64,000 bases of DNA from Bradyrhizobium sp. 199 (GCF_023073355.1 NZ_JADPJI010000011.1:62001-126000), one strand, 5' to 3'; numbered from the stretch's first letter, positions 50,406 to 59,162 are shown. Notes: generated by a model from the letters alone, not told the origin. Program-made: numbers and translations.

Positions 50406-51347
50406 TCAGACCTGAGTGATCTTGTCGATCTCCGCCATCTCCTCGGCGCTGAGCTTCCAGGAGATCGCCTTGACGTTCTCTTCGATCTGCTCGACGCGGG
50501 TGGCGCCGGCGATCACACTGGACACCTGCGGGCGCGCGGCGAGCCAGGAGAAGGCGAGCTCCAGCATCGAATGGCCCCTCGTCCTGGCAAAGGCCTGAAG
50601 CTTCTCGACGATGTCCTCGTTGCGCGGCGTGACGTAGCGGTCGCGCAGCCGCGGCACCTTGCCGAAGCGGGTATCATCGGGCGCGGCCTCGCCCTTCCGG
50701 TACTTGCCGGTCAGAAGTCCGCTGGCGAGCGGGAAGAACGGTAACAGGCCCAGCTTGTATTCCGTTGCAGCCGGCAGCAGGTCCTTCTCGATATCGCGCA
50801 TGATGAGTGAGTATTCGTCCTGGCAGGAGACGAAGCGGCTGACATTCATCGCGCGCGCGACATGCTCGGCTTCAGCGACGCGCCAGGCCGGAAAGTTCGA
50901 ATTGCCGATATAGCGAACCTTGCCTTGGCGGACGAGATCGTCGAGGGCGCGCAGGCTCTCTTCGATCGGTGTCAGCGGGTCATAATCGTGCTGCTGGTAG
51001 AGATCGATGTAATCGGTCTTCAGCCGCTTCAGGCTGGCCTCGACCGCCGCCATGATATAGCGGCGCGAGGCGCCCTGCCTGGTGCCGTCCTCCGCCATCG
51101 GCTTGGAATATTTGGTCGCCAGCACGATGTCCTTGCGGCGATCGCCCAGGACGGTGCCGAGCACGACTTCCGAGCCGCCCATATTCGAATAGATGTCGGC
51201 GGTGTCGAACAGCGTGATGCCGAGATCGAGTGCGCGATGGATCACCTTGCGCGAGGTCTCCAGATCCGTGCGCTGGCCGAAATTGTTGCAGCCGAGCCCG
51301 ACCGCAGACACGCGAAGCCCGGAGGCGCCGAGATTGCGAATTTCCAT
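50406..51347 (-). CDS. Aldo/keto reductase
   Basis: The 313-residue protein has the complete tetrad: Asp48 and Tyr53 (FDTADIYSN), Lys79 (ATKYSK) and His120 (YQQHDYDPL). The NADPH site ends in GNSNFPAW and IAGATRVEQIEEN. It resembles YajO/Gfo-like general aldo-keto reductases of the AKR11/AKR12 type, reducing aldehydes or sugars. ATG 51347 (MEIRNLGASGLRVS) is the standard start, and the frame upstream is not family-like. Confidence 0.93.
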   Translation of the reverse strand: MEIRNLGASGLRVSAVGLGCNNFGQRTDLETSRKVIHRALDLGITLFDTADIYSNMGGSEVVLGTVLGDRRKDIVLATKYSKPMAEDGTRQGASRRYIMAAVEASLKRLKTDYIDLYQQHDYDPLTPIEESLRALDDLVRQGKVRYIGNSNFPAWRVAEAEHVARAMNVSRFVSCQDEYSLIMRDIEKDLLPAATEYKLGLLPFFPLASGLLTGKYRKGEAAPDDTRFGKVPRLRDRYVTPRNEDIVEKLQAFARTRGHSMLELAFSWLAARPQVSSVIAGATRVEQIEENVKAISWKLSAEEMAEIDKITQV

Positions 51348-51602
51348 GGGAGATCCCTGTCGGAAGATGAACAGCCGCTCATTGTGACCATCGTGCGGTG
51401 CGACAGCAAGGCGCTCGCCGCGCTGCTGCCATGCCGACAGGGCGGACAAAAAAATGCGGCCCCTGTCAGACGCGGCGACTGACGGGGACCGCTGGGGCGC
51501 TTGATCGGTGACGGGGGACCTGATCAGACGCGGGTGCAGCCTAGCCGCGCTATGTTACGCGCTGGTGACAGCGGGAGTTATCCACAGGGTGCGCGCGGGG
51601 AA

Positions 51603-52058
51603 TCAGAACAGCTTGCGATAGACGATGAAGCCGGACCGCTCCGCGACCTTGTCGTACAGGCGCTGCGCCGTGAGATTGGTCTCGTGCGTCTGCCAATAGA
51701 CGCGCGGCGCTCCTGCGAGCCTTGCGCGTTCATAGACCCCGTGGATCAGCGCCGAGCCAACGCCCTTGCCGCGCGCACTCTCCGACGTGAACAGATCCTG
51801 CAAATAGCAGGACGGTTCGATCGCGGTGGTGCTGCGATGAAAGAGATAGTTCGTCATGCCGAGCAACTTGCCGTCGCTCTCGGCGACCAGCCCGTGCACC
51901 GGCTCATAGGTGTCGAAGAAGCGCTGCCAGGTCACCTTGGTGATGTCGGGAGCGAGCGCGGTCGGACCGGAGCGGCCGTAAAAGGCGTTGTAGCCGTCCC
52001 ACAATGGCAGCCATTGATCGTAGTCCTGCCTGGTGACGGAGCGAATGGTGAGCGACAT
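51603..52058 (-). CDS. GNAT family N-acetyltransferase
   Basis: The 151-residue protein has the GNAT acetyl-CoA motif RGKGVGSALIHGVYERA and a following VYWQTHETNLTAQRLYDK, which is motif B in the substrate-binding region. The N-terminus MSLTIRSVTRQDYDQWLPLWDGYN is the usual one for this type. The acceptor substrate cannot be told from sequence. It is upstream of no obvious partner, with about 255 bases to the aldo-keto reductase. Confidence 0.9.
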   Translation of the reverse strand: MSLTIRSVTRQDYDQWLPLWDGYNAFYGRSGPTALAPDITKVTWQRFFDTYEPVHGLVAESDGKLLGMTNYLFHRSTTAIEPSCYLQDLFTSESARGKGVGSALIHGVYERARLAGAPRVYWQTHETNLTAQRLYDKVAERSGFIVYRKLF

Positions 52059-52142
52059 TTGGATTTCCGGGATCTCGGGGGTGCGACGAAGTGATGTCCT
52101 TCATACGTGATGATCGCATTGCCGATCAATCGCGCCGTTGCA

Positions 52143-52952
52143 TCACTCCGCGACGCGCAGGTAGCGGGTCAGCCTGCGGCCGGCGGGATCGCGCAGGGAG
52201 CGGTAGTAGTCGGCGCGCGCCGGCGCGTCGGTGTGACGCACGAGGTCGGTTACCGGCGTGTAGCTGAGCATGCGTCCGCCGTCGGGCAGCGCGGCGCAGG
52301 CGAAGCGCAGCACTTCGCCGGTCCGCAAGGCAATGTTGATAGGCGTGGCATCGCCGGTCCGCACCATCTCCATGCGCTGCGCGATGAAAATGCCGAGTTC
52401 ATCCTCGGGCAGTTCGAACGCGCCGGTGTCGCGGCCGTGATACATCAGCGCGATGAAGGGCGGCTTGCCGTCGGCGATCTCGTCCGGCACCGCAAAGTAC
52501 TCGCGGAACGCGCGGCTGACGAACTCGGCGCGCGTCTCGGCATCGAGCAGCACGATGCCGATATCGACCTGGTCGAGCGCGGCTGACAGCCGCGCGGCGG
52601 TGGCGTGGCTTCGGCGCTCGGCCGCGAACGTGCCGAGTAGTCGCTCGCGCATCAGACCGGTGATGCCGGCGGTGCCGGCAGCCGTGATCGCCAGCAGGCC
52701 GAGCCGGACCAGATCGGCGGCAGAGGCGGACATGCCGTGACGGCTCAGGAAGAACAGCGCAACGCCGATCACCGCGACGGCTGCGCTGGTGATGGCGGAG
52801 GCGAGACCTGAGAGCGCGCCGGCAAGCGCCACGATGCCGACGAGAAACGGTGCGGGCGAGGGACTGGGGACAAAGCGATCGAGGAGCATCGCCAGCAGCA
52901 GGGTTGCTGCCGTCAGCACCGGACCGGAGATCGCACGCCATCCGAACCGCAT
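52143..52952 (-). CDS. Membrane-anchored PAS-domain protein without an output domain
   Basis: The 269-residue protein has four hydrophobic helices (about 12-95) of the DUF4118/MASE kind, then one PAS domain of the PAS-7 sort (IGIVLLDAETRAEFVSRAFREYF...FIALMYHGRDTGAF). It ends 60 residues later with no kinase, GGDEF or EAL domain. PAS-7 is typical of bradyrhizobial multidomain sensors, so this may be a truncated or stand-alone input module. The ATG at 52952 has GGAGGAG 12 bases upstream; a longer upstream frame is arginine-rich. Confidence 0.75.
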   Translation of the reverse strand: MRFGWRAISGPVLTAATLLLAMLLDRFVPSPSPAPFLVGIVALAGALSGLASAITSAAVAVIGVALFFLSRHGMSASAADLVRLGLLAITAAGTAGITGLMRERLLGTFAAERRSHATAARLSAALDQVDIGIVLLDAETRAEFVSRAFREYFAVPDEIADGKPPFIALMYHGRDTGAFELPEDELGIFIAQRMEMVRTGDATPINIALRTGEVLRFACAALPDGGRMLSYTPVTDLVRHTDAPARADYYRSLRDPAGRRLTRYLRVAE

Positions 52953-53079
52953 GGACCAGTCTTGCTCCTCCCGAACGAGGTAAGACCGCAACTCTGACTG
53001 ATCGTTGCGCCCTGCGATGTCTTTTCGTGCGATGTACCTAAGGCACGCTTGCTCGAAAGCGTAAGGCTTTCGGACGATT

Positions 53080-53238
53080 TTAAACCAAGTACGCGTGCTG
53101 GACGGGTTGTTGCAGCGCCGGCGCATTCAGCGTCGACGTCCCCGGGCCCTTGCGGGTGCCGACCACAATCAACAGCGATGCCGCGACCAGGATGGCCGCG
53201 GTCAGTGTGATTGCAACGACGATCACAGGTGATTTCAT
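53080..53238 (-). CDS. Very small membrane protein
   Basis: I translated this 52-residue frame by hand: MKSPVIVVAITLTAAILVAASLLIVVG is a single transmembrane helix, followed by a polar tail (TRKGPGTSTLNAPALQQPVQHAYLV). The high hydrophobic fraction and a helix-plus-tail layout suggest a real small protein. It is followed at 53312 by another short membrane frame on the same strand. No family recognised. Confidence 0.5.
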   Translation of the reverse strand: MKSPVIVVAITLTAAILVAASLLIVVGTRKGPGTSTLNAPALQQPVQHAYLV

Positions 53239-53311
53239 CGACGTCCCATCGCGATGCCGGTCAGCGCGGGCATGCAGCGCCTTGAAGGCCGGCCCAGGAT
53301 GAAACCGGGAC

Positions 53312-53488
53312 TCAGACCGGCAGGCCCATCGCCATGGTCGCCTTGGTCGACAGCACCGTCAGGGTGACGATCAGGCACAGCGAGAGAGCGGCGACGGCGA
53401 GCGAGGCCGCGACCGCATTGGTCAGCCGGGAAGACGCGACGGTAGCGGGATGGCCGTGAAAGCCTGCCGTGCCGGACGCCCGTATCAT
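53312..53488 (-). CDS. Very small membrane protein
   Basis: The 58-residue frame begins MIRASGTAGFHGHPATVASS, then LTNAVAASLAVAALSLCLIVTLTVL as a transmembrane helix, and ends TKATMAMGLPV. It sits 73 bases upstream of the other small membrane frame (53080-53238) on the minus strand, so the two may be cotranscribed. The function is unknown, and the codon pattern must be tested against relatives. Confidence 0.45.
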   Translation of the reverse strand: MIRASGTAGFHGHPATVASSRLTNAVAASLAVAALSLCLIVTLTVLSTKATMAMGLPV

Positions 53489-53646
53489 GGTCTAAATCCC
53501 TCAACGCGCGAGCGAATCACCCGCGACATTCCGCAATTTCCCAGTGGCAACCGGCAACATTGCGGCGGCTATCGCGGTGAAAATGGCCAGATTGCGGCAA
53601 ATATTCCCCTTATGCCCGCTATTCCCCAGAGAGGGGGCGGGTGCCG

Positions 53647-54297
53647 TCAGGCGCTGGCGGCGATGCTGGCGGGATCGTCGACATCGGCCGGGCGCCAGTC
53701 CATCGGCACGAAGCCGGGAGCGGCTTCCACCCGCTTCAGCCAGTCCCGGATCGCAGGGAAGGCCTCGAGGTCGAAGTCGCAGCGGTCGGCCAGGTGAGTG
53801 TAGCCGTACAGCGCGATGTCGGCGACCGTGAGCTGGCGCGCGGCGAAATAGGCGTTGGTCTTGAGGTGGTTCTCCATCACCTGGAGCGCGCCATAGCCGC
53901 GCTCCATCCAATCTTCCAGCGAATGGGTCTGGAGGTCGCGGCCGCCCTTGACCAGCGACAGCCAGAAATAGGCGGCGCCGATATTCGGTTCGAGCGCGTG
54001 CTGCTCGAAGAACATCCATTGCAGCGCCTCGGCACGGTCGATGCGGTTCTCGGGCGCAAGCGGGGTGCCGACGGCGACGTACCATAGGATGGCGTTGGAC
54101 TCGGCGAGATAGCGGTCGCCGCCGACCTCGAGCAGCGGCACCTGTCCCGACGGGTTCTTGGTCAGAAAGTCCGGCGTGCGGCTCTCGCCACGCAGAATGT
54201 CCACCTCGACCGCTTCGTAAGGCAGGTTGAGCAGCGCCAGCGCAAGGCGGACCTTGTAGCTGTTGCCCGAGCGTTGCATCGAATAGAGCTTGTACAT
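53647..54297 (-). CDS. Glutathione S-transferase family protein
   Basis: The 216-residue protein begins MYKLYSMQRSGNSYKVRLALALLNLPYE, where Ser (RSGNS) is the catalytic position. It has NPSGQVPLLEV for glutathione binding and AESNAILWYV. A helical C-terminal domain with DIALYGYTH follows. Length and motifs fit a YfcG/Ure2-like or beta-class GST. It probably acts in stress or xenobiotic metabolism. It is divergent from aspC. Confidence 0.9.
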   Translation of the reverse strand: MYKLYSMQRSGNSYKVRLALALLNLPYEAVEVDILRGESRTPDFLTKNPSGQVPLLEVGGDRYLAESNAILWYVAVGTPLAPENRIDRAEALQWMFFEQHALEPNIGAAYFWLSLVKGGRDLQTHSLEDWMERGYGALQVMENHLKTNAYFAARQLTVADIALYGYTHLADRCDFDLEAFPAIRDWLKRVEAAPGFVPMDWRPADVDDPASIAASA

Positions 54298-54791
54298 TCT
54301 GGGAGGTTCGAATCCGAGGACGGGAAGACGCGACGCTCGTTACCCCGCGACGCGGCTAAACAATGATGCCGATGCGAATCCGCCGCAAGGGCCGGGCCAT
54401 AGAAAAACTCGAAAACCCTACCGCACTGCAACGGTGCAGAAGATCATTTTCGCGCGACGCTGCAATTCAGATCACGCTTGCGTCAGCGCGTCTTGGCTTT
54501 GCTTCGACAAGCCAGGACAGGCACGACAAGCCCGCCGATGGTGGCGCAGAAGCGTCGCCGCCCAACACGCAAAATTGCTCCGAGGACACGTCTTGCCGGA
54601 TATGAGCAAATCCGGAGACAAAGTTGCGGAAAATTGCGGGAAATCCCGCTCGAAATGCGTGCCGTCCGTAAGTATTTCCGGGATCGGCCCGAAGTTTCTT
54701 GCGGTGCAGCGGCTCCCGTTTTAGGGTGACTGCATTCCCACAATCGGAGTCGTGAAGCGAAAAGCTTCACGACGCTTGTCAGGAGATGACG
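54298..54791. other. Divergent intergenic region upstream of aspC
   Basis: This 494-base gap is long for the window and contains no supported gene or tRNA. It holds a DNA palindrome GCGGGAAATCCCGC (54636-54649) and, just before the aspC ribosome site, a perfect 10-base hairpin. TTGCGGAAAATTGCGGGAAA is a short repeated pattern nearby. It probably contains divergent promoters and regulation for aspC. Confidence 0.45.
54749..54773 (+). promoter_or_regulatory. Hairpin in the aspC leader
   Basis: GTCGTGAAGC (54749-54758) and GCTTCACGAC (54764-54773) are perfect 10-base arms with loop GAAAA. They end 7 bases before the AGGAG ribosome site. The position suggests a leader RNA structure that could modulate translation of aspC. 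No U-run follows. Confidence 0.5.
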
Positions 54792-55994
54792 ATGTCCTTC
54801 CTTGCCGCTGCGCTCGACCGTGTGAAGCCGTCCGCGACCATCGCGGTCACGGATAAAGCACGCGCGCTGAAAGCGGCGGGCCGCAACGTCATCGGCCTTG
54901 GCGCCGGCGAGCCCGACTTCGACACGCCCGCCAACATCAAGCTGGCGGCGATCCACGCCATCGAGGCCGGCAAGACCAAGTACACCGCGGTCGACGGCAT
55001 TCCCGAGCTGAAGGAGGCGATCATCGCCAAGTTTCAGCGCGAGAACGGCGTCGCCTACAAGCCGAACCAGATCATCGTCGGCACCGGCGGCAAGCAGGTG
55101 CTGTACAACGCGCTGATGGCCACCATCAATCCGGGCGACGAGGTGATCATCCCCGCGCCGTACTGGGTCAGCTACCCCGAAATGGTGGCGCTCGCCGGCG
55201 GCGAGCCGGTGCCGGTGGTCTGCACCGCCGCGACCGGTTTCAAGCTCCAGGCCGAGGCGCTCGAGCGCGCGATCACGCCGAAGACCAAATGGGTGATCCT
55301 GTGCTCGCCGTCGAACCCGACGGGAGCCGCCTATACGCGCTCGGAACTGAAGGCGCTCACCGACGTGCTGGTGAAGCATCCCCACGTGTGGGTGATGACC
55401 GACGACATGTACGAGCATCTTGTCTATGACGACTTCCAGTTCACCACGGTCGCGCAGGTCGAGCCGAAGCTCTACGATCGCACGCTGACCGTGAATGGAG
55501 TATCGAAAGCCTATTGCATGACCGGCTGGCGCATCGGCTATGCCGGTGGCCCCGCGCAACTGATCAAGGCGATGTCGACGATCCAATCGCAGTCGACCTC
55601 GAACCCGTCCTCGATCGCGCAATGGGCCGCGGTGGAAGCTCTGAACGGTCCGCAGGACTTCATCCCCGCCAACAACAAGGTGTTCAAGGAGCGGCGCGAC
55701 CTCGTCGTCTCCATGCTCAACCAGGCCAAGGGGATCGAATGCCCGCGTCCCGAGGGCGCCTTCTACGTCTATCCGTCCTGCGCCGGCACGATCGGCAAGA
55801 CCGCGCCGTCGGGCAAGGTGATCGACAATGACGAGACCTTCGTCACCGAACTGCTGGAGACCGAAGGCGTCGCCGTGGTGCAGGGTTCGGCCTTCGGCCT
55901 CGGCCCCGCGTTCCGCATCTCCTACGCGACCAAGACCTCGGATCTCGAAGACGCCTGCAAGCGCATCCAGCGCTTCTGCGGCAATCTGCGCTGA
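54792..55994 (+). CDS. aspC: Aspartate aminotransferase (class I/II, PLP-dependent)
   Basis: The 400-residue protein transfers amino groups between aspartate and 2-oxoglutarate. The cofactor lysine is Lys239 in NGVSKAYCMTGWRIGY, and LGAGEPDFDTP and CSPSNPTG are the class motifs. It belongs to the alphaproteobacterial aspartate (and often prephenate) aminotransferase group. ATG 54792 has AGGAG 6 bases upstream; the ATG at 54786 is too close to it. A hairpin precedes it and a terminator follows. Confidence 0.94.
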   Translation: MSFLAAALDRVKPSATIAVTDKARALKAAGRNVIGLGAGEPDFDTPANIKLAAIHAIEAGKTKYTAVDGIPELKEAIIAKFQRENGVAYKPNQIIVGTGGKQVLYNALMATINPGDEVIIPAPYWVSYPEMVALAGGEPVPVVCTAATGFKLQAEALERAITPKTKWVILCSPSNPTGAAYTRSELKALTDVLVKHPHVWVMTDDMYEHLVYDDFQFTTVAQVEPKLYDRTLTVNGVSKAYCMTGWRIGYAGGPAQLIKAMSTIQSQSTSNPSSIAQWAAVEALNGPQDFIPANNKVFKERRDLVVSMLNQAKGIECPRPEGAFYVYPSCAGTIGKTAPSGKVIDNDETFVTELLETEGVAVVQGSAFGLGPAFRISYATKTSDLEDACKRIQRFCGNLR

Positions 55995-56021
55995 ACTGGC
56001 AGAAATGATGTGACATCAAAC

Positions 56022-56046
56022 GGCCCGCGCAATGCGGGCCCTTTTT
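56022..56046 (+). terminator. Rho-independent terminator after aspC
   Basis: GGCCCGC (56022-56028) and GCGGGCC (56034-56040) form a 7-base stem with a 5-base loop, followed by C and TTTTT. It starts 28 bases after the aspC stop. Confidence 0.9.
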
Positions 56047-56152
56047 CTTTCAGCTCTGCGCGATCTGGCGCCACCGGAGCTGTTGTGGCATAGACCGTCG
56101 CGGCGTGTGCCGCGCCTCCATGCTCGCATCACATTCATCGCCGGAGACATTC

Positions 56153-56632
56153 ATGCGCCGTTCACTCCTCCTCGCCGGGCTCACCGTTGCGAGCCTTGTT
56201 GCCTTCGTTGCGGGCGCCAGCGCGCAGTCGCGAATGGTGCAGGTGGGCGTGCTCGAATGCCGGGGCGGCGCCAGCGTCGGCTTCATCGTGGGCTCGGTGA
56301 CCCATCTCGGCTGCGTGCTGCGCGTCGACGGCTTGCCCGACGACCGCTACGTCGCGACGGTCCGCAAGGTGGGCCTCGACATCGGCATCACCCAGGAAAC
56401 GGCACTCGCCTGGGGTGTGTTCGCGCCGGTGAACCGGCTCGGACCGGGTGACCTCGCCGGCAACTACGCCGGTGCGCAGGGCAGCGCCTCCATCGGTGTC
56501 GGCCTCGGCGGCAACGTGCTGGTTGGCGGCTCCAGCAATTCGATCGCGCTCCAGCCGCTCAGCGTGCAGGGGCAGGTCGGCCTGAGCGTCGCCGCCGGCC
56601 TCGAGAGCCTGGAACTCCGGCCGGGCCGTTAA
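56153..56632 (+). CDS. DUF992 family exported protein
   Basis: The 159-residue protein has a signal peptide (about 1-24, ending SA-QS). It then has the DUF992 pattern: VGVLECRGGASVGFIVGS near the start of the mature part, LGCVLRV, and a glycine-rich C-terminal half (GNYAGAQGSASIGVGLGGNVLVGGS). DUF992 proteins are rhizobial exported proteins of unknown function. It is transcribed alone, after the aspC terminator. Confidence 0.88.
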   Translation: MRRSLLLAGLTVASLVAFVAGASAQSRMVQVGVLECRGGASVGFIVGSVTHLGCVLRVDGLPDDRYVATVRKVGLDIGITQETALAWGVFAPVNRLGPGDLAGNYAGAQGSASIGVGLGGNVLVGGSSNSIALQPLSVQGQVGLSVAAGLESLELRPGR

Positions 56633-56650
56633 GCTCCAACCATGGTGCTG

Positions 56651-56788
56651 CTTCACCTCTCCCGAAGGGAGAGGTTGGATCGCATCGAAGATGCGATCCG
56701 GGTGAGGGGTTCAAGTCTTACCGAATGCTGCGGGCCCCTCACCCGGATTGCTGCGCAATTCGACCTCTCCCCGCCGGGGAGAGGTGGG
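56651..56788. repeat. Dispersed repeat, CTTCACCTCTCCC...GGGGAGAGGTGG family
   Basis: CTTCACCTCTCCCGAAGGGAGAGGTTGG at the start, CCCCTCACCCGGATTGC in the middle with its inverse GATCCGGGTGAGGGG, and CCTCTCCCCGCCGGGGAGAGG at the end. It is a composite of nested hairpins in the DUF992-EF-G gap. Confidence 0.7.
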
Positions 56789-56903
56789 AACGCCAACGAC
56801 GCACCGCAGCGACGTTTGACGCTTGCCAAATCTCGGGGACGGGCAGAGCATCTGCGTTTGCCGACCCAATCATGGGCCGAGCTCCACACCAAGGAGGCGG
56901 CGA

Positions 56904-58952
56904 ATGGGACAAGACGTCAGAAGTCCCCGAGGTCCACGGTGCATCGCGCTGGTGGGCCCTTTCCAAAGCGGTAAAACCACACTTCTCGAAGCAATACTGG
57001 CGCGAACGGGCGCAATCCCGCGCGCCGGCAGCGTCGACGCCGGAACCTCCGTCGGCGACGCTACCCCAGAGGCCCGTCATCACAAGATGACCGTCGGGCT
57101 GACTGCCGCCACCACGAGTTTCATGGGCGATAGTTATACCTTCCTCGATTGTCCCGGTTCCGTCGAGTTTGCCCACGACATGCGGGCCGCGCTGCCCGCG
57201 GTCGATGCCGCGATCGTGGTCTGCGAGGCCGACGAGAAGAAGCTGCCACAGCTTCAGATCATCCTGCGCGAGCTGGAGGAGCTGAAGATCCCGCGTTTCC
57301 TGTTCCTCAACAAGATCGACCGTGCGAGCCAGCGCATCCGCGAGACGCTCGCAATGCTGCAGCCCGCCTCGCGCGTGCCGCTGGTGCTGCGCCAAATCCC
57401 GATCTGGAAGGACGAACTGATCGAGGGCTTCGTCGATCTCGCGCTGGAACGCGCCTTCGTCTATCGCGAGCACAAGGCCTCCGAGGTGGTCGCGCTCGAA
57501 GGCGGCAATCTCGATCGCGAGAAGGAAGCCCGCTTCTCGATGCTGGAGAAGCTCGCCGATCACGATGATGCGCTGATGGAGCAACTGCTCGAGGACATCC
57601 AGCCGCCGCGCGATGCCGTGTTCGACGATCTCGCCCGCGAGTTGCGCGAGGGTCTGATCTGCCCGGTGCTGCTGGGCGCTGCCGCGCGCGAGAACGGCGT
57701 GCTGCGCCTGATGAAGGCGCTGCGTCACGAGGCGCCCGGTATCGCGGAGACGGCAAAACGTCTCGGCGTGCCCGAGACCAAGGATGCGCTTGGCTATGTC
57801 TTCAAGACGCTGCATTCGCAGCATGGCGGAAAGCTATCGCTGACGCGGCTGCTTGCCGGCCATCTCGACGACGGTGCCACGTTGCAATCGGCTTCCGGCG
57901 GATCCGGGCGCATCTCCGGCATCCTCGCCGTCAACGGCGCCTACGACACCAAGCGTGCGGCGGCGGAGGCCGGCGACACCGTGGCGCTCGCCAAACTCGA
58001 TCCCGTCAAGACTGGCGACACTGTCTCGGACGGCAAGACCCAGCCGGCCGCGCTGGCCGTCGCCGAGCCGACGCCGCCGGTGCTCGCGATCTCGATCGCG
58101 GCCACCGACCGCAAGGACGACGTCAAGCTCGGCCAGGCGCTGGCCCGGCTGCACGAGGAGGATCCCTCGCTCGTCGTCGTGCAGAACGCCCAGACTCACG
58201 ACACCGTGCTGTGGGGGCAGGGCGAGATGCACTTGCGTGTGGCCAGCGAGCGGCTCCGCGACCGCTTCGGCATCAAGCTCACCTCGCATCCGCCCGCGAT
58301 CGGCTATCAGGAGACCATCCGCAAGCCGATCACCCAGCGCGGCCGCCACAAGAAGCAGTCCGGCGGCCACGGTCAGTTCGGCGACGTCGTGCTCGACATC
58401 AGGCCGATGCCGCGCGGCGAGGGCTTTAAGTTCGCCGAGAAGGTCGTGGGCGGCGCCGTGCCGCGCAACTACATCGGCGCGGTGGAGGAAGGCGTCGTCG
58501 ACGGATTGGCGCGCGGTCCGCTCGGCTTCCCCGTCACCGATTTGCAGGTGACGCTGACGGACGGCTCCTATCACAGTGTCGACTCGTCCGACCTCGCCTT
58601 CCGCACGGCGGCGCGGATCGGACTCAATGAAGGCCTGCCGCAATGCCAGCCGGTGCTGCTGGAGCCGATCCACGTGGTCGAGATCGTTTGCCCCACTGAC
58701 GCCACCGCCAAGATCAACGCGATCCTGTCGGCGCGGCGCGGCCAGATCCTCGGCTTCGACACCCGCGACGGCTGGAGCGGCTGGGACTGCGTCCGCGCCA
58801 TGATGCCGGAAGCCGAGATCGGCGAGCTGATCGTGGAGCTGCGCTCGGCCACGGCAGGGGCCGGCAGCTTCACCCGCACGTTCGACCATATGGCCGAAGT
58901 CACCGGCCGCGCCGCCGACCAGATCATCGCCGCGCATCAACACGCGGCGTGA
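56904..58952 (+). CDS. Elongation factor G-like GTPase
   Basis: The 682-residue protein has the EF-G domain order: G domain with P-loop GPFQSGKT (18-25), NKID (G4), then the beta-barrel and domains III-V ending in DHMAEVTGRAADQIIAAH. It is not standard EF-G, since the switch II motif is DCPGSVEF (82-89) in place of DTPGHVDF, so the catalytic histidine is Ser86. The family includes EF-G paralogues without translocase activity. AAGGAGG precedes the ATG with a 6-base gap. The normal fusA gene should lie elsewhere with the ribosomal proteins. Confidence 0.93.
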   Translation: MGQDVRSPRGPRCIALVGPFQSGKTTLLEAILARTGAIPRAGSVDAGTSVGDATPEARHHKMTVGLTAATTSFMGDSYTFLDCPGSVEFAHDMRAALPAVDAAIVVCEADEKKLPQLQIILRELEELKIPRFLFLNKIDRASQRIRETLAMLQPASRVPLVLRQIPIWKDELIEGFVDLALERAFVYREHKASEVVALEGGNLDREKEARFSMLEKLADHDDALMEQLLEDIQPPRDAVFDDLARELREGLICPVLLGAAARENGVLRLMKALRHEAPGIAETAKRLGVPETKDALGYVFKTLHSQHGGKLSLTRLLAGHLDDGATLQSASGGSGRISGILAVNGAYDTKRAAAEAGDTVALAKLDPVKTGDTVSDGKTQPAALAVAEPTPPVLAISIAATDRKDDVKLGQALARLHEEDPSLVVVQNAQTHDTVLWGQGEMHLRVASERLRDRFGIKLTSHPPAIGYQETIRKPITQRGRHKKQSGGHGQFGDVVLDIRPMPRGEGFKFAEKVVGGAVPRNYIGAVEEGVVDGLARGPLGFPVTDLQVTLTDGSYHSVDSSDLAFRTAARIGLNEGLPQCQPVLLEPIHVVEIVCPTDATAKINAILSARRGQILGFDTRDGWSGWDCVRAMMPEAEIGELIVELRSATAGAGSFTRTFDHMAEVTGRAADQIIAAHQHAA

Positions 58953-58977
58953 GCTGACTCTCGCAGTAAGAGATGCA

Positions 58978-59022
58978 CCGCTCGCTCCCTCTCCCGTTGC
59001 TACGAGGAGAGGGAGCGAGCGG
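58978..59022. repeat. Perfect 17-bp inverted repeat after the EF-G-like gene
   Basis: CCGCTCGCTCCCTCTCC (58978-58994) and GGAGAGGGAGCGAGCGG (59006-59022) are perfect inverses with an 11-base loop. The strong hairpin could end transcription in either direction. It has the CTCTCCC core of the 12077 and 56651 family. Confidence 0.7.
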
Positions 59023-59074
59023 GCTGTCTCCGCGAGCACCGTGTTTCATTTGACCGAACCCGCGCCCAAACCTC

Positions 59075-59162
59075 CGTCATTGCGAGCGCAGCGAAGCAAT
59101 CCAGACTGTCTCTGCGGGGGCCAGTCTGGATTGCTTCGGGCAAGAGCTCGTCGCAATGGAGG
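59075..59162. repeat. Dispersed repeat, CGTCATTGCGAGC family
   Basis: CGTCATTGCGAGCG at the start and CTCGTCGCAATGGAGG at the end enclose AAGCAATCCAGACTG and CAGTCTGGATTGCTT, perfect 15-base inverted blocks. This sequence is a well-known Bradyrhizobium intergenic repeat type. Confidence 0.75.

Noticed and set aside
51578..51586. A perfect DnaA-box sequence TTATCCACA in a noncoding gap
   Set aside because: It is a single box without AT-rich unwinding region, dnaA or other origin genes; an origin needs several boxes.
54298..54330. GGTTCGAATCC, a tRNA T-loop-like motif
   Set aside because: The flanking bases do not form a T-arm stem, and the upstream sequence is the start of the GST coding region, so there is no tRNA.
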